Source: Paenibacillus sp. 1011MAR3C5 (GTDB lineage Bacteria; Bacillota; Bacilli; Paenibacillales; Paenibacillaceae). Taken from it: a stretch of 64,000 nt of DNA. The stretch lies in NCBI RefSeq assembly GCF_003591485.1, contig NZ_QZCF01000001.1:620001-684000 (forward strand). The letters are read 5' to 3'. Made by a program: the position numbers and the translations under genes. Each line of letters starts with the position of its first letter. The stretch's first letter is position 1. The notes under the pieces were generated by a model, which was given only the letters and a program-made list of their open reading frames with translations, was not told the DNA's origin and made no database searches. Of the stretch, positions 37,693-48,377 are shown in pieces.

Positions 37693-40335
37693 CTAGCCGC
37701 GCAACTCTGCGATGCGAGCCAGCACTTTGTCTCTCTTCTCGGCGTAGTCCGCCATCTTGGCGCGTTCTTCCTCGATAACCTTGGCTGGCGCCTTCGCTAC
37801 GAAGCCTTCATTGCCAAGCTTCTTCTCCACTCGCTCTACCTCTGAGATCAGCGTCTTCAGTTCTTTCTCCAGCCGGGCGATTTCTTGCGAGATATCGATC
37901 AAGCCTGCAAGCGGCAAGTACAGCTCTGCGCCCGTAATAATGGCAGTCATCGCTTTATCCGGCGCGGCAATGGATATGCCGCTCTCCAGCAAGGACGTGC
38001 CGCAGAAGCGCTTGATAAACTCTTCGTTGCGGGACAGAATTGCCGCTTCGAACTCACCAGCCGGCTTAATCAGCAGTTCGACCTTCTTGCTCATCGGTAC
38101 GTTCACTTCAGCCCGAATATTGCGCACCGCACGGATCATCTCCATGAGGAGCTCCATCTCTTTCACAGCGTCAGGCGCTTCCAGCGCAGTCTCGTAGGTC
38201 GGCCAAGAAGCCAGCGTAATCGTCTCGCCTTCATGCGGCAGATGCTGCCAGATCTCTTCGCTGATGAACGGCATGAACGGATGGATCAGGCGCTGCGTCC
38301 GATCGAGCACATAAGCCAGTACCGATTGTGTCGCGCGTTTCGCCGCTTCGTCTCCGCCATTCAAGCTAAGCTTCGAGAATTCAATGTACCAGTCGCACAG
38401 ATCGTCCCAAATAAAGTTGTACAGCACGCGGCCGGTCTCGCCGAACTCATAGCTGTCGATCAGTCTGGTCACATCGCGTACAGTCTCATTCAAGCGATGC
38501 AGAATCCAGCGGTCCGCTGTACCCAGCTTCACGTTAATATCGATATCGCTTGCGCTGAAGCCTTCCAGGTTCATAAGCGCAAAGCGGGATGCGTTCCAGA
38601 TCTTATTGGCAAAGTTGCGCGCCTGCTCGACCTTCTCATAGCGGAAGCGCAGATCCTGGCCTGGCGTACTGCCTGTCGAGATCATAAAGCGCATAGCGTC
38701 CGCGCCGTATTGCTCAATTACGTCAAGCGGATCTACGCCGTTGCCAAGCGACTTGGACATCTTCTGTCCGTCTTTGTCGCGTACAAGGCCATGCAGCAGC
38801 ACATCCTTGAACGGCATCTCGTCGGTAAATTCTAGCGCGGTGAAGATCATGCGGGCTACCCAGAAATAGATGATGTCGTAGCCGGTAACTAGAACATTCG
38901 TCGGGTAGTACCGTTTTAAGTCCTCGGTCTGATCCGGCCAGCCCAGCGTGGAGAACGGCCACAACGCGGAGCTGAACCAAGTGTCCAGCACGTCGTTGTC
39001 CTGACGGAGATGATCGCCTTTCATATCCTCGCGGGATACATGCATCTCGCCTGTCGCATCATCGTACCATGCCGGAATCCGGTGGCCCCACCACAGCTGT
39101 CTGGAGATACACCAGTCGCGGACGTTTTCGATCCAGTTCAGATAGATTTTCTCGAATCTCTCTGGAACAAATTGTACGCCTTTGCCTGCTTTCTGAGCAG
39201 CAATTGCCGCTTCCGCCAGCGGCTTCATCGCAACAAACCATTGCGTGGACAAGTAAGGCTCAACGACTGCGCCGCTGCGCTCGCTATGGCCGACTTGATG
39301 CACATGGTCTTCAATGCTCACGCAGACCCCTTGCTCCTGCAAGTCCTTCACCAGCTGTTTGCGGCATTCGAAACGGTCCATGCCCTGGTAAGGGCCCGCT
39401 TCAGCATTCATCGTGCCTGTCTCGTCCATTACGATAATTTGCGGCAGGCTATGGCGCTCGCCTACCTCGAAGTCGTTCGGATCATGAGCCGGTGTAATCT
39501 TCACCGCTCCGGAGCCGAATTCCTTCTCGACGTATTCGTCGGCGATGATCGGAATCTCTCTGCCGACTACAGGCAGCACAATCATGGAGCCAATCAAATG
39601 CTTGTATCTTTCATCCTCCGGATGAACGGCAACCGCCGTATCGCCCAGCATCGTCTCCGGTCGAGTTGTCGCCACCGTAATGTGTCCGGAGCCGTCCTTA
39701 AGCGGATACTGCAAATGATACAGGTGGCCGTTCAGCTCCTTGTATTCTACCTCGATATCGGACAGTGCCGTGCGAGCGGCAGGGTCCCAGTTAATAATCT
39801 TTTTGCCGCGGTAGATCAAGCCTTTCTCATAGAGGCGAACGAACACTTCGCGAACCGCCTTGGACAACCCCTCGTCGAGCGTAAAGCGTTCTCTGGAGTA
39901 ATCCAGAGAAAGACCCATCTTCGCCCACTGGTCGCGGATCGTATTCGCATATTGGTCCTTCCACTCCCATACCTTCTCCAAAAACGCCTCGCGTCCCAGA
40001 TCGTGGCGGGAAGTGCCTTGCTCGCGGAGCTTCTGCTCTACCTTGGTCTGAGTTGCGATGCCGGCGTGATCCGTTCCCGGAAGCCACAGCGCGTCATAGC
40101 CTTGCATCCGCTTCGTGCGAATCAATATATCCTGCAGCGTGAAGTCGAGCGCATGGCCGATGTGCAGCATGCCCGTAACGTTCGGAGGCGGAATAACGAT
40201 GGTGTACGGTTCCGCATCGGGACGCTTGCCCGCTTCGAAATAATTGCCTTTTACCCAGTATTCATACCACTTCTGTTCTGCCGATTTGGGATCGTAAGTC
40301 GTTGGCATTGCCGGTTTGAATTGGTCATCTGACAT
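37693..40335 (-). CDS. valS: Valyl-tRNA synthetase
   Basis: ValS charges tRNA-Val. The 880-residue class I enzyme has the HIGH motif ([17 protein letters not shown], near residue 44), an editing domain with [19 protein letters not shown], the KMSKS loop ([15 protein letters not shown], near residue 525), the anticodon-binding domain and a C-terminal coiled coil (last 65 residues). The start at 40335 follows GGAGG by nine bases; an ATG three codons upstream would abut the ribosome site. It is controlled by the T-box leader immediately upstream. Confidence 0.98.
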   Translation of the reverse strand: MSDDQFKPAMPTTYDPKSAEQKWYEYWVKGNYFEAGKRPDAEPYTIVIPPPNVTGMLHIGHALDFTLQDILIRTKRMQGYDALWLPGTDHAGIATQTKVEQKLREQGTSRHDLGREAFLEKVWEWKDQYANTIRDQWAKMGLSLDYSRERFTLDEGLSKAVREVFVRLYEKGLIYRGKKIINWDPAARTALSDIEVEYKELNGHLYHLQYPLKDGSGHITVATTRPETMLGDTAVAVHPEDERYKHLIGSMIVLPVVGREIPIIADEYVEKEFGSGAVKITPAHDPNDFEVGERHSLPQIIVMDETGTMNAEAGPYQGMDRFECRKQLVKDLQEQGVCVSIEDHVHQVGHSERSGAVVEPYLSTQWFVAMKPLAEAAIAAQKAGKGVQFVPERFEKIYLNWIENVRDWCISRQLWWGHRIPAWYDDATGEMHVSREDMKGDHLRQDNDVLDTWFSSALWPFSTLGWPDQTEDLKRYYPTNVLVTGYDIIYFWVARMIFTALEFTDEMPFKDVLLHGLVRDKDGQKMSKSLGNGVDPLDVIEQYGADAMRFMISTGSTPGQDLRFRYEKVEQARNFANKIWNASRFALMNLEGFSASDIDINVKLGTADRWILHRLNETVRDVTRLIDSYEFGETGRVLYNFIWDDLCDWYIEFSKLSLNGGDEAAKRATQSVLAYVLDRTQRLIHPFMPFISEEIWQHLPHEGETITLASWPTYETALEAPDAVKEMELLMEMIRAVRNIRAEVNVPMSKKVELLIKPAGEFEAAILSRNEEFIKRFCGTSLLESGISIAAPDKAMTAIITGAELYLPLAGLIDISQEIARLEKELKTLISEVERVEKKLGNEGFVAKAPAKVIEEERAKMADYAEKRDKVLARIAELRG

Positions 40336-40370
40336 TGATTTCATCCTCCACTAATTCTTCTACACATGCA

Positions 40371-40638
40371 AAAAGACCTCTCGTCCTGTCAATAAAGGAC
40401 GAAAGGTCATGCTTCCGTGGTACCACCTTTGTTCCGCTGAGAATCCTATCTCACGGCACTCGAACAGATAACGGCTGCTGCCGGCCTACATTAGCGCGAG
40501 AGGATCTCGCGGTTCGTATAGGCAACTCCGGGGCGACCCGTATGCAGTCTCATCCTGCAGAACCTCTCAGCGTAACGGTTCCGCTCTCTGAAGGCTCGCT
40601 GCGTACTAATCCCCTTCAACGTTGTTGTCACACATATA
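40371..40638 (-). promoter_or_regulatory. Valine T-box riboswitch
   Basis: The valS leader has the T-box sequence AAGGTGGTACCACGGAAGC (minus strand, 40429-40411), which pairs with uncharged tRNA. It is followed by a terminator: GACCTTTCGTCCT pairs with AGGACGAGAGGTC (40408-40396 with 40387-40375), then TTTTT. In stem I, GTC at 40537-40535 followed by GCC and GGAGTTGCC fits a valine specifier codon. Uncharged tRNA-Val would favour the antiterminator and allow valS-folC-murC expression. Confidence 0.95.
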
Positions 40639-40644
40639 TGTATA

Positions 40645-40673
40645 ATCATACCTTTGTTAAGGTTCGGAGTCAA
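40645..40673 (-). promoter_or_regulatory. Sigma-A promoter of valS
   Basis: On the minus strand TTGACT (40673-40668), a 17-base spacer, then TATGAT (40650-40645). This places transcription initiation at about 40638, the 5' end of the T-box leader. Confidence 0.85.
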
Positions 40674-40766
40674 CCTGATCCTATCACGATATAGGCAGAA
40701 GCTATAAAGGATCGTTCCTTATCTTCATTTCAGGCATGTGGGCAACGATAACAAAACCTTTTCATG

Positions 40767-40866
40767 GCTAAATAGACTTGTTCGGCGATTGGACCGAAAT
40801 AGTGGTATGTGATACAACTAAATGTGCTAATTCGGCGATAGGAGCGAAATAGTGGTGTGTGGTAAA
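40767..40866. repeat. Two tandem copies of a 50-bp intergenic repeat
   Basis: Two adjacent copies with exact 50-base period (40767-40816 and 40817-40866) share CTAAAT near the start, then the core TTCGGCGATNGGANCGAAAT followed by AGTGGTRTGTGRTA. Both core copies contain TTCGG...CCGAA-like or near-inverted ends. They lie between the valS promoter and the spoVID terminator. No reading frame or RNA gene is evident in 40674-40960. I do not recognise the element. Confidence 0.75.
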
Positions 40867-40960
40867 ACGCTTTGTCTCTCTAGGGTTTCTTGATCCGTTT
40901 TTCCGGCTATGCAGTGTTATCTTTCAGAAATGCTTGTTCCCAAAAGCTTAATCTGGACAC

Positions 40961-41005
40961 AAAAAATGGCTATGCCAGGAATGACACTCCTGAGCATCGC
41001 CATTA
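40961..41005 (-). terminator. Intrinsic terminator after spoVID
   Basis: A long imperfect stem (AATGGCgATGCtCAGGA pairing back to CCTGgCATaGCCATT) is followed on the minus strand by TTTTTTG. It lies about 80 bases past the spoVID-like stop. Confidence 0.85.
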
Positions 41006-41083
41006 ATTGCAATCCACTTTTTCCATCAGGAGTGGTTATCCTTCAGTGAAAGACTTCACTATTAGACAGCTCCTTCTCTGCCT

Positions 41084-42454
41084 TTATGGAATATACAGCA
41101 GCTGCCCTTCGGCAACCGAAGATTCATGCAACCCGTTATGAACTAGCAGCTCACGCGGGTTCAAACTGTATCTGAGCGCAATCTGCTCCAGCGTTTCCTC
41201 GCGCTGTACGATGCATACCCGGATTTTGCGGAATTCATTTTCCTCCGCTTGTTTGCTGAGGAACAGCTTCTTCCACTCGATCTCTTCCTCAGTTGTCGCC
41301 AAAGCGCGTTCAGCCTCCGCTTGCTCCGTAAGCGTCTGCTCGGCAGCTTCCCGCGCAGCTTGCTCGCGTTTGCTAGATTGAAGCAGCGTTCGGAAGCCGA
41401 GGTCTCCTTGCGACTCATTCGCCCCTGCCGACGGTTTGCCGGTAAATGCGATTTGTACCTCCTGCGGTTTACGCGGCTCCGCTTCCGCATCGGATTCCTG
41501 GAATACCGGCGCCTCTTCCTCCGATTGAATGGACAGTTCTTCCTCTTGCTGCGCGAATACAGGCTCCTCCGCAACTTCTGCCTCTTCTTCCGGGCGATAG
41601 GCCTGACTTTCGCTCCACTCCGTTTCTTCCCTGCTGCTCACTTGCGCGGATTGTGCTTGCTGCGACGGATAGGTCGGCTGCTGGAATTGCTGGTACAGTG
41701 ATGCCAGCTGCGATACACCCTGCTGCTGGTAAGGCTGTTGAGGTGGAGACTGCTGATAGGACTGGCTCTGTTCATTTTGCTGCTGCTCCGCATTCCATTG
41801 AAGCCAGCTTTCCTCGGCGTTCTCATCCCTTGATGCCAGTGTACTCTCCTGCTCCTCTGCTGCCTCCTGCCACTCGGCGGCTTGCGCGCTTTCATCCGCT
41901 ATGTAGTTTTCGTCGGCGCTTTGTTCTTCGCTTTCTCTGGCTTGATCCGATTCCGCCTCATTCGATAATAGCCCCTGGTATACCTTTGTATCTGAGTCGT
42001 CCTCGAATTCATTCGGCTCCTGGAGCGCTCTCTGATGAATTGCGGTAAAGGATTCATCCTCCCACTGCATTCCCTGCTCCTCTACCGGCTCCACGGAAAT
42101 GCCGCGAAGCGAGAGCACCCCCGTAATGTTCAAGGTGCGGGCAGACAGCAGGTCTACATCAAAGTTATCGATCTCGATTGAAATGTCATCCAGCCGGGAC
42201 ACCCGGTTCATCGGCAAAGAAATCTCTACCGGTATCCAATGCTCCAGCGCAAGCGGTCCCGCCGCGCTATCTTGTCCGCGATAGACGCCGCTTAGCAGCA
42301 GCTGGCCTTTCAATACAGCCTGGTCCCCCTGATCAATGACCTGTATGCGGGGAACAAGCTCGATCTCCTCCAGCTCGTCAATTCCTGTGACGTCTTCGGG
42401 CAGATGAACCCGCTCATATACGTCAAATCGCAATCCGTTCGACCCTGTTGACAT
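41084..42454 (-). CDS. spoVID: SpoVID-like spore coat morphogenetic protein
   Basis: SpoVID is needed for coat encasement and binds SafA and SpoIVA. The 456-residue protein has the N-terminal SpoVID domain (residues 1-125: RFDVYERVHLPEDV, ALEHWIPVEISLPMNRV, ISIEIDNFDVDLLSARTLNITGVL), a long acidic Glu/Gln/Ser-rich middle (about 125-400) and a C-terminal LysM domain (CIVQREETLEQIALRYSL to GQLLYIP). The ATG follows GGGAGG. B. subtilis has ysxE between spoVID and valS; here it is missing. Its partner SafA is also encoded in this window. A sigma-E-like promoter lies upstream. Confidence 0.9.
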   Translation of the reverse strand: MSTGSNGLRFDVYERVHLPEDVTGIDELEEIELVPRIQVIDQGDQAVLKGQLLLSGVYRGQDSAAGPLALEHWIPVEISLPMNRVSRLDDISIEIDNFDVDLLSARTLNITGVLSLRGISVEPVEEQGMQWEDESFTAIHQRALQEPNEFEDDSDTKVYQGLLSNEAESDQARESEEQSADENYIADESAQAAEWQEAAEEQESTLASRDENAEESWLQWNAEQQQNEQSQSYQQSPPQQPYQQQGVSQLASLYQQFQQPTYPSQQAQSAQVSSREETEWSESQAYRPEEEAEVAEEPVFAQQEEELSIQSEEEAPVFQESDAEAEPRKPQEVQIAFTGKPSAGANESQGDLGFRTLLQSSKREQAAREAAEQTLTEQAEAERALATTEEEIEWKKLFLSKQAEENEFRKIRVCIVQREETLEQIALRYSLNPRELLVHNGLHESSVAEGQLLYIP

Positions 42455-42509
42455 GACATATTCCTCCCTTCGTACTGAATGCTTGGGCTAACTGTACATT
42501 CACTACTTA

Positions 42510-42539
42510 TCTATATGGGAGATAAGGCAGGAGCATGAC
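42510..42539 (-). promoter_or_regulatory. Candidate sigma-E promoter of spoVID
   Basis: On the minus strand GTCATGCT (42539-42532), a 14-base spacer, then CATATAGA (42517-42510). The -35 matches GTCATATT in the first five bases and the -10 matches CATA. spoVID is sigma-E dependent in B. subtilis. Confidence 0.5.
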
Positions 42540-42550
42540 TGTCTTTTTAT

Positions 42551-43534
42551 TCAGGGACGAGTATCCCCGGACAAGCGCTTAAGCCAGTCCGGCCAAGGCG
42601 ACTGCACGTCTAGCAGCTTGCCCGTCAGCGGATGGGAAAAGACCAGTCTCTCACCATGCAGCGCCTGATGTCCAAGCAATCTGCTAGAGCCGCCATAGAG
42701 AGTGTCCCCGACAAGCGGATGGCCGATATGGCTCATATGGACGCGTATTTGATGCGTCCTTCCCGTCTCCAGCCGGAGACGGACAATCGTCATGCCAGCC
42801 AGCTGCCCGATCTTCTCGTAAGTTGTCAAAGCAGTGTCACCGGACGGGGTAACCCTCCGGCGAGAAGCGTGATGGCGGTCTTTGCCGATTGGGCCGTCCA
42901 CCGTTCCCTTCTCCTGCCTTAACAAGCCTTGCACAACGGCAACGTAGATGCGATCAATTTCCTTATTCCTCATCGCCTCATCAAGCTTCCATTGCGCAAG
43001 ATCGTTTTTGGCATAGAGGACAGGTCCCGAGGTCTCGTCATCCAGTCGGTGAATATGCCGCACCGGAAGAGGATCGTTCTTTGCCAGCATATGCCTGCAT
43101 GCGGCTTCGTCCAACGTGCCGGCATGCCCTTCATAAGCGGCATGTACCGGCATCTCCGCCGGCTTATTCAGCACAAGGCAATAATCGTCCTCATAGAGAA
43201 CAGGGGGAGATGCAGCGGACCGGGATTGCGGGCGACCAGCCAAATTGCGGTATGACTTGTCTGTAGCGGTAACCGCTGCGGGAAAGGCCAGCAATCCGAT
43301 CTGGTTGCCGCTCCACTTGATCCCTCCAACGGAAAATAAACGGTTGACCCATTTGGCCGGAAACAAGGAAGAGGCCAGCAGCCATTGCCGCACATGATGC
43401 GGATGACTGCCGGCCTGTAGCCCTGGCATCTCGGCTTTGTCGGGGAATCGATGTGACACATGGTCCTGCAACGCAGTCGCATCCAGCAACAGCCATTCCC
43501 CGCTTCTGCGTGTATAGTGTTCCAGCTCCAGCAT
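42551..43534 (-). CDS. RluA-family pseudouridine synthase
   Basis: RluA-type enzymes isomerise uridine to pseudouridine in rRNA or tRNA. The 327-residue protein has an S4-like N-terminal part (WLLASSLFPAKWVNRLFSVGGI), the catalytic motif HIHRLDDETSGPVLYAK with the active Asp near residue 164, and ETGRTHQIRVHMSHIGHPLVGDTLYGG. The specific target base cannot be told. The ATG follows GAGGAGG by eight bases. It lies 23 bases after hemL and before spoVID, a place where B. subtilis has no such gene. Confidence 0.93.
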   Translation of the reverse strand: MLELEHYTRRSGEWLLLDATALQDHVSHRFPDKAEMPGLQAGSHPHHVRQWLLASSLFPAKWVNRLFSVGGIKWSGNQIGLLAFPAAVTATDKSYRNLAGRPQSRSAASPPVLYEDDYCLVLNKPAEMPVHAAYEGHAGTLDEAACRHMLAKNDPLPVRHIHRLDDETSGPVLYAKNDLAQWKLDEAMRNKEIDRIYVAVVQGLLRQEKGTVDGPIGKDRHHASRRRVTPSGDTALTTYEKIGQLAGMTIVRLRLETGRTHQIRVHMSHIGHPLVGDTLYGGSSRLLGHQALHGERLVFSHPLTGKLLDVQSPWPDWLKRLSGDTRP

Positions 43535-43557
43535 GCCGCGAGCCTCCTCTATCGTTA

Positions 43558-44859
43558 TTACAGGCGGCTCAGCGCTTGATCGTGAACGGCGATCGTCTCG
43601 TCAATATCAGCATCGCTGTGGACGGCGGAGACAAACATGCCTTCAAATTGAGAAGGCGCGATGCTGACACCCAGATCTAGCATAGCCGCAAAATAAGTCT
43701 TGAACCGTTCCAGATCGGTTGTCTTCGCCGTCTCGTAGTTAATAACGGTCTTCTCTGTGAAAAACGGGCAAACCATTGAGCCTACACGGTTAATTGTAGA
43801 TGCAATGCCATGCTTGCTCGCATTCGCTTCGAAACCAAGCTGCAGACGGACAGCTTGTCTCTCAAGCAGCTCATACGTCTCCGGCGTCAGCAGCTTCAGC
43901 GTCGTATAGCCGGCCGCCATCGCAAGCGGATTGCCCGACAATGTACCCGCTTGATAGATCGGACCGCTTGGCGCGATCATCTCCATAATCTCCCGTTTGC
44001 CGCCATAAGCGCCAACAGGAAGTCCTCCGCCGATAACCTTGCCGAAGCAAGTCAGATCCGGCGTAACGCCGAACAGCCCTTGCGCGCACTGATAGCCAAC
44101 ACGGAATCCCGTCATGACCTCGTCGAAGATCAATAAGCTTCCATACTGCGTTGTCACATCGCGCAATCCTTCGAGAAAGCCCGGAAGCGGCGGTACGACA
44201 CCCATATTGCCCGCTATCGGTTCAACGATGATGCATGCGATCTCTTCTCCGAATTTCTCGAATGCAAGCTTAACGGACTCGATATCGTTGTAAGGCACGG
44301 TAATCGTATGTGAAGCCACATGCTCGGGAACGCCAGGACTGTCAGGCAAACCCAGCGTCGCCACGCCAGAGCCCGCCTTAATCAGCAAGCTGTCCGCATG
44401 GCCGTGATAGGAGCCCTCAAATTTCATAATTTTGTTTCGCTTCGTATAGCCGCGGGCAAGTCGCAAGGCGCTCATCGTCGCCTCCGTGCCAGAGTTCACC
44501 ATCCGTACAACGTCAACGGAGGGCACGCGCTCGCATACAAGCTCGGCCATAAGCGTCTCCAGCTCAGTAGGTGCTCCGAAGCTTGTACCTCGCTCTGCCG
44601 TCTTACGCAGCGCTTCAACTACCTCAGGATGGGCATGTCCCATAATAAGCGGTCCCCACGAAGCCACATAATCAATATAGCCATTCCCGTCGATGTCGTA
44701 GACGCGGCTGCCTTCGCCGCGCTCCATATAGACAGGCGTAAGCCCTACGGACTTGAACGCGCGAACAGGAGAGTTGACGCCACCTGGAATCACTTTCTTC
44801 GCCCTGGCGAACGCCTCGGCGGAACGTGCATCATTACGTCTTCTGTTACTCTCAGTCAT
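43558..44859 (-). CDS. hemL: Glutamate-1-semialdehyde 2,1-aminomutase
   Basis: HemL converts glutamate-1-semialdehyde to 5-aminolevulinate, the second step of the C5 haem pathway. The 433-residue PLP enzyme has [15 protein letters not shown] at the N-terminus, [18 protein letters not shown], the cofactor region [12 protein letters not shown] and the Schiff-base Lys in [17 protein letters not shown]. It follows hemB by 5 bases and completes the hemA-hemX-sirC-hemC-cobA/hemD-hemB-hemL order. Confidence 0.98.
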   Translation of the reverse strand: MTESNRRRNDARSAEAFARAKKVIPGGVNSPVRAFKSVGLTPVYMERGEGSRVYDIDGNGYIDYVASWGPLIMGHAHPEVVEALRKTAERGTSFGAPTELETLMAELVCERVPSVDVVRMVNSGTEATMSALRLARGYTKRNKIMKFEGSYHGHADSLLIKAGSGVATLGLPDSPGVPEHVASHTITVPYNDIESVKLAFEKFGEEIACIIVEPIAGNMGVVPPLPGFLEGLRDVTTQYGSLLIFDEVMTGFRVGYQCAQGLFGVTPDLTCFGKVIGGGLPVGAYGGKREIMEMIAPSGPIYQAGTLSGNPLAMAAGYTTLKLLTPETYELLERQAVRLQLGFEANASKHGIASTINRVGSMVCPFFTEKTVINYETAKTTDLERFKTYFAAMLDLGVSIAPSQFEGMFVSAVHSDADIDETIAVHDQALSRL

Positions 44860-44864
44860 CCTTC

Positions 44865-45863
44865 TTATTCCCCCTTCAGCCAGCGGACAGCGTCTTTGGC
44901 GTGATACGTAATAATGATGTCGGCTCCTGCTCTCTTCATACTCGTCAGCTTCTCCAGCACGATGGCACGCTCATCGACCCATCCGTTTGCAGCTGCAGCC
45001 TTGACCATCGAATATTCGGCGCTTACGTTATAAGCGACAACAGGAAGATCGAATTGCTCTTTGAGCGTCTTCACAATATCCAGATAGGACAGTGCCGGCT
45101 TGACCATTAGCATATCCGCGCCTTCCGCCACATCGGATTCCGCCTCGCGCAGCGCTTCCCGCGAATTGGACGGATCCATCTGATACGTCTTGCGGTCTCC
45201 GAATTGCGGAGCCGAATGCGCTGCATCGCGGAACGGTCCGTAGAAGGCCGACGCATACTTGACCGAGTAAGACATAATGGCAATATCGCTGTAGCCCGCT
45301 TCATCCAGACCCGCACGAATCGCATGTACGAATCCGTCCATCATATTAGATGGCGCGATGACGTCTGCACCAGCCTCAGCTTGCGAGACCGCTGTACGGA
45401 CCAGAAGCTCAAGCGATCTGTCATTATCGACAACCGCCACACCCGTGGCCTCGTCCTGATGAACGATACCGCAATGTCCGTGATCCGTGAATTGACATAG
45501 GCACGTGTCAGCAACCACAACAAGCTCTGGCGCCCAACCCTTCACCGCCCGGATCGCTTCTTGCACGATGCCGTTCGGATCATAGGCAGACGATCCGTGC
45601 GCATCCTTATGGTCCGGTACACCGAACAGCAGAACGGACTTGATGCCAAGCGCGACGATCTCGCGAATCTCCTCCTCCAGCAAATCCATGGACAGATGAT
45701 ATACGCCAGGCATGGACGGAATTTCTTCCTTGACCTCCTTGCCATGGGTGACAAACAACGGATATATAAAATCATCTGCGCTAAGCATGTTCTCGCGAAC
45801 CAGACTGCGAAGCCCAGCCGTTCTGCGCAGTCTGCGATGTCTTACAATTGGGAAACTCATCAT
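44865..45863 (-). CDS. hemB: Porphobilinogen synthase
   Basis: HemB condenses two 5-aminolevulinates to porphobilinogen. The 332-residue protein has the zinc-type Cys-rich motif [14 protein letters not shown], the active-site Lys in [19 protein letters not shown] and the second Lys in [12 protein letters not shown]. The ATG overlaps the cobA/hemD stop (ATGA) and follows GGAG. This is the zinc-dependent class, judging by the three cysteines. Confidence 0.98.
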   Translation of the reverse strand: MMSFPIVRHRRLRRTAGLRSLVRENMLSADDFIYPLFVTHGKEVKEEIPSMPGVYHLSMDLLEEEIREIVALGIKSVLLFGVPDHKDAHGSSAYDPNGIVQEAIRAVKGWAPELVVVADTCLCQFTDHGHCGIVHQDEATGVAVVDNDRSLELLVRTAVSQAEAGADVIAPSNMMDGFVHAIRAGLDEAGYSDIAIMSYSVKYASAFYGPFRDAAHSAPQFGDRKTYQMDPSNSREALREAESDVAEGADMLMVKPALSYLDIVKTLKEQFDLPVVAYNVSAEYSMVKAAAANGWVDERAIVLEKLTSMKRAGADIIITYHAKDAVRWLKGE

Positions 45864-47410
45864 AAACCTCTCCTTTCCTGATTATAGGCGGTGATCGCTT
45901 CCAGCAAGCTGTCGAGCGTCGAAGCTTCCGCCTCGACGGCTGCATGCAGCCCTGCCTCTTGGATCGTCTTGGTTGTAATAGGACCGATGCTAGCGATCGG
46001 AATGTTCCCCAGCAGCTTCACAGGCTCCTCGATGCCCCTGCGCCGCAATACTTCAAGCAAGTTCGTCACCGTGGACGAACTGGTGAATGTGATCATATGA
46101 ATGCCGCCTTCGCGAAGCCAATCCAGCGCCAGGTCATCCTGCGTATCCGCTATCGTCGTCTCGTACACGTCGATCTCGACAGCCTCAACGCCTCTTGCCC
46201 TAAGCTCCTTCGGAAGCACCTCTCGAGCCAGATCACCGCGCGGCAGAAGCGCCCTGTCTCCGGGCTTCAGCCACTCGCTTACCCGATCTAGCAGAGACTC
46301 TGCATAGAATTGTACGGGCAGCTCCTCGACGGTCAATCCCCTTGCAGCAAGAGCCTCTGCCGTCTTAGGCCCAACAGCCACGATGCGTGCAGCATGAAAT
46401 CTCCTCATATCGATGCCGAAGCGACGCAGGTACCGGAAGAAATAATCCACGCCATTTACGCTTGTGAACATAAGCCATTGATAGCTTTCAGCCTGCTCCA
46501 GGCTCGTCCGGACCACCTCGATGACTTGCTCGTCCTGCGGCTCCCTGATGTCAATGACGGGATACTCACACGGCTCCCCGCCAAGCGCCTCGATCGCATC
46601 CGCAAACTCGCTTGCCTGCGGCCTGGCACGAGTGACCATTACCCTCATCCCGAACAATGGTTTATTCTCGTACCATTTCAGCTTCTCCCGCTGAAGGACA
46701 ACCTCGCCGACAATAATAACTGCCGGAGGCTGAAAGTTCGCATCCTTCACAATCGCCTCGATTGTCTCAAGCGTACCGACTATGGTTTGCTGCTCGACTC
46801 TAGTCCCCCAACGAACCAGCGCGACAGGCGTTTGCGGCGGCTTGCCGTGCTTGATCAGTTGGTCCGCAATATATCCGATCTTGGCCACGCCCATCAGGAA
46901 CAGCAGCGTGCCTGTCGCATTTGTCACTTTGCCCCAATGAATCGACCGGTCAAGCTTATCTGGACTTTCATGCCCCGTCACAATGGACAAGGAGGAGGCC
47001 AGATCGCGATGCGTCACCGGTATGCCCGCATAGGCCGGTACGGCAATGGCCGATGTAATGCCAGGCACGATATCAAATGCAATGCCATTCTCATGCAGCA
47101 GCTCCGCTTCTTCGCCAACCCGGCCGAAGATCGTCGGGTCGCCGCCCTTGAGGCGCGTTACTGTCTTGCCTGCCAACGCCAAATCGACGAGCAGACGGTT
47201 AATCTCTTCCTGCTTCATCGTATGGCGGTCCGGCAGCTTGCCAACATAGACCATCTCGGCGCCCGGCTTGGCATATCTCAGCAATCTGGGACTAGCGAGC
47301 CGGTCATAGACGACCACATCGCTATCCTTTAAGCATTCCAGTCCCCGTACCGTGATCAGCTTCGGATCTCCGGGACCGGCGCCCACCAAATAAACCTTCC
47401 CCTTGTTCAT
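45860..47410 (-). CDS. cobA/hemD: Fused uroporphyrinogen-III methyltransferase and synthase
   Basis: The 516-residue protein joins two enzymes. Residues 1-245 are a SUMT (CobA): [36 protein letters not shown] and [19 protein letters not shown]; it methylates uroporphyrinogen III to precorrin-2. Residues about 255-516 are uroporphyrinogen-III synthase (HemD): [21 protein letters not shown] and a late [15 protein letters not shown]. The fusion couples synthesis of uroporphyrinogen III to its diversion to sirohaem or cobalamin. B. subtilis hemD is not fused. The ATG follows GGGGG by eight bases. There is no frameshift; the frame is continuous. Confidence 0.96.
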   Translation of the reverse strand: MNKGKVYLVGAGPGDPKLITVRGLECLKDSDVVVYDRLASPRLLRYAKPGAEMVYVGKLPDRHTMKQEEINRLLVDLALAGKTVTRLKGGDPTIFGRVGEEAELLHENGIAFDIVPGITSAIAVPAYAGIPVTHRDLASSLSIVTGHESPDKLDRSIHWGKVTNATGTLLFLMGVAKIGYIADQLIKHGKPPQTPVALVRWGTRVEQQTIVGTLETIEAIVKDANFQPPAVIIVGEVVLQREKLKWYENKPLFGMRVMVTRARPQASEFADAIEALGGEPCEYPVIDIREPQDEQVIEVVRTSLEQAESYQWLMFTSVNGVDYFFRYLRRFGIDMRRFHAARIVAVGPKTAEALAARGLTVEELPVQFYAESLLDRVSEWLKPGDRALLPRGDLAREVLPKELRARGVEAVEIDVYETTIADTQDDLALDWLREGGIHMITFTSSSTVTNLLEVLRRRGIEEPVKLLGNIPIASIGPITTKTIQEAGLHAAVEAEASTLDSLLEAITAYNQERRGL

Positions 47411-47414
47411 GGCT

Positions 47415-48377
47415 TTAGCCCCCGATCTCCGCCAGAATGCGGTCGGCGCCGCCAGCGATTAGCGACTCGGCCACTTCCTTGCCCAGCTTCTCCGGATCCT
47501 TTCCTCGCTTCATCTCCTTCAGCAGCGTCTCCCCGTCAGGCGATCCGACCATGCCGGTCAGCTCCAGCACCGGGCCGTCCGCCTCCTCTGACACGATCGT
47601 CGCATACGCCCCAATCGGAACCTGGCAGCCGCCGTTCAGCCTTCCAAGAAAGCTTCGCTCCGCACGCACCGTTATTTCCGTCTCCCGGTCATTAAGAAGA
47701 GCAAGGAGCTCCCTGACTTGCCGGTCATTCTCCCGGCATTCGATACCAAGCGCGCCTTGTCCGACAGCTGGAATACATATATCTTCCGGAATGAGCGACG
47801 AGATACGGTCCTCCCATCCCATACGCGTCAGACCCGCAGCAGCGAGCACGACTGCATCGAAGCCTTCCGTCTCCAGCTTGCGAATGCGGGAGTCGATATT
47901 GCCACGAATCGATTCCAGCTGCAAATCCGGCCTTCTGTTTTTGAGCTGGCTTGCACGGCGCAAGCTGCTCGTCCCGACCCGCGCTCCCTGCGGCAGTGAA
48001 TCCAGGTCCTGGCCTTCCCGCGTCACGAGGCAATCCAGCGGATTCACCCGTTTTGGCGTCGCGCCGTTCATTAAGCCCTCTTGCAGCTGGAACGGCATAT
48101 CTTTCATGCTATGTACAGCGATATCGATTTCTCCATCAAGGAGCGCCTGCTCGATTTCTTTGACGAACAGACCTTTGCCCCCGACCTTGGACAATGTGAC
48201 ATCCAGAATCCGGTCGCCTTTCGTTACGATCTTGCGGACTTCGAACGTATAGCCTAGCCCCTGCTGCTCGCTTATGCGTTTCAGTTCGTCGATCACCTGG
48301 CCTGACTGCGTCAGCGCAAGTGCGCTTTGGCGGGTTCCTACGACGATCACGCGTTGTTCCTTCGAGTTGTTGCTCAC
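47415..48377 (-). CDS. hemC: Hydroxymethylbilane synthase
   Basis: HemC polymerises four porphobilinogens to hydroxymethylbilane. The 320-residue protein shows VGTRQSALALTQSGQV, DIAVHSMKDMP, GTSSLRRASQLKNRRPDL and the dipyrromethane-cofactor Cys in RLNGGCQVPIGAYA. The GTG start overlaps the sirC stop as GTGA with GGGAGG eight bases before it. It precedes the cobA/hemD fusion by 4 bases. Confidence 0.98.
   Translation of the reverse strand: MSNNSKEQRVIVVGTRQSALALTQSGQVIDELKRISEQQGLGYTFEVRKIVTKGDRILDVTLSKVGGKGLFVKEIEQALLDGEIDIAVHSMKDMPFQLQEGLMNGATPKRVNPLDCLVTREGQDLDSLPQGARVGTSSLRRASQLKNRRPDLQLESIRGNIDSRIRKLETEGFDAVVLAAAGLTRMGWEDRISSLIPEDICIPAVGQGALGIECRENDRQVRELLALLNDRETEITVRAERSFLGRLNGGCQVPIGAYATIVSEEADGPVLELTGMVGSPDGETLLKEMKRGKDPEKLGKEVAESLIAGGADRILAEIGG

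Noticed and set aside
39010..40332. 440-codon plus-strand frame opposite valS
   Set aside because: Shadow frame of a well-conserved valS; Arg/His/Leu-rich translation and no ribosome site.
46310..47332. 340-codon plus-strand frame opposite cobA/hemD
   Set aside because: Antisense shadow over conserved enzyme motifs; implausible composition.
45860..47410. Frameshift joining two separate genes cobA and hemD
   Set aside because: The frame is continuous over 516 codons and such fusions are known; no internal stop or start signal was seen.
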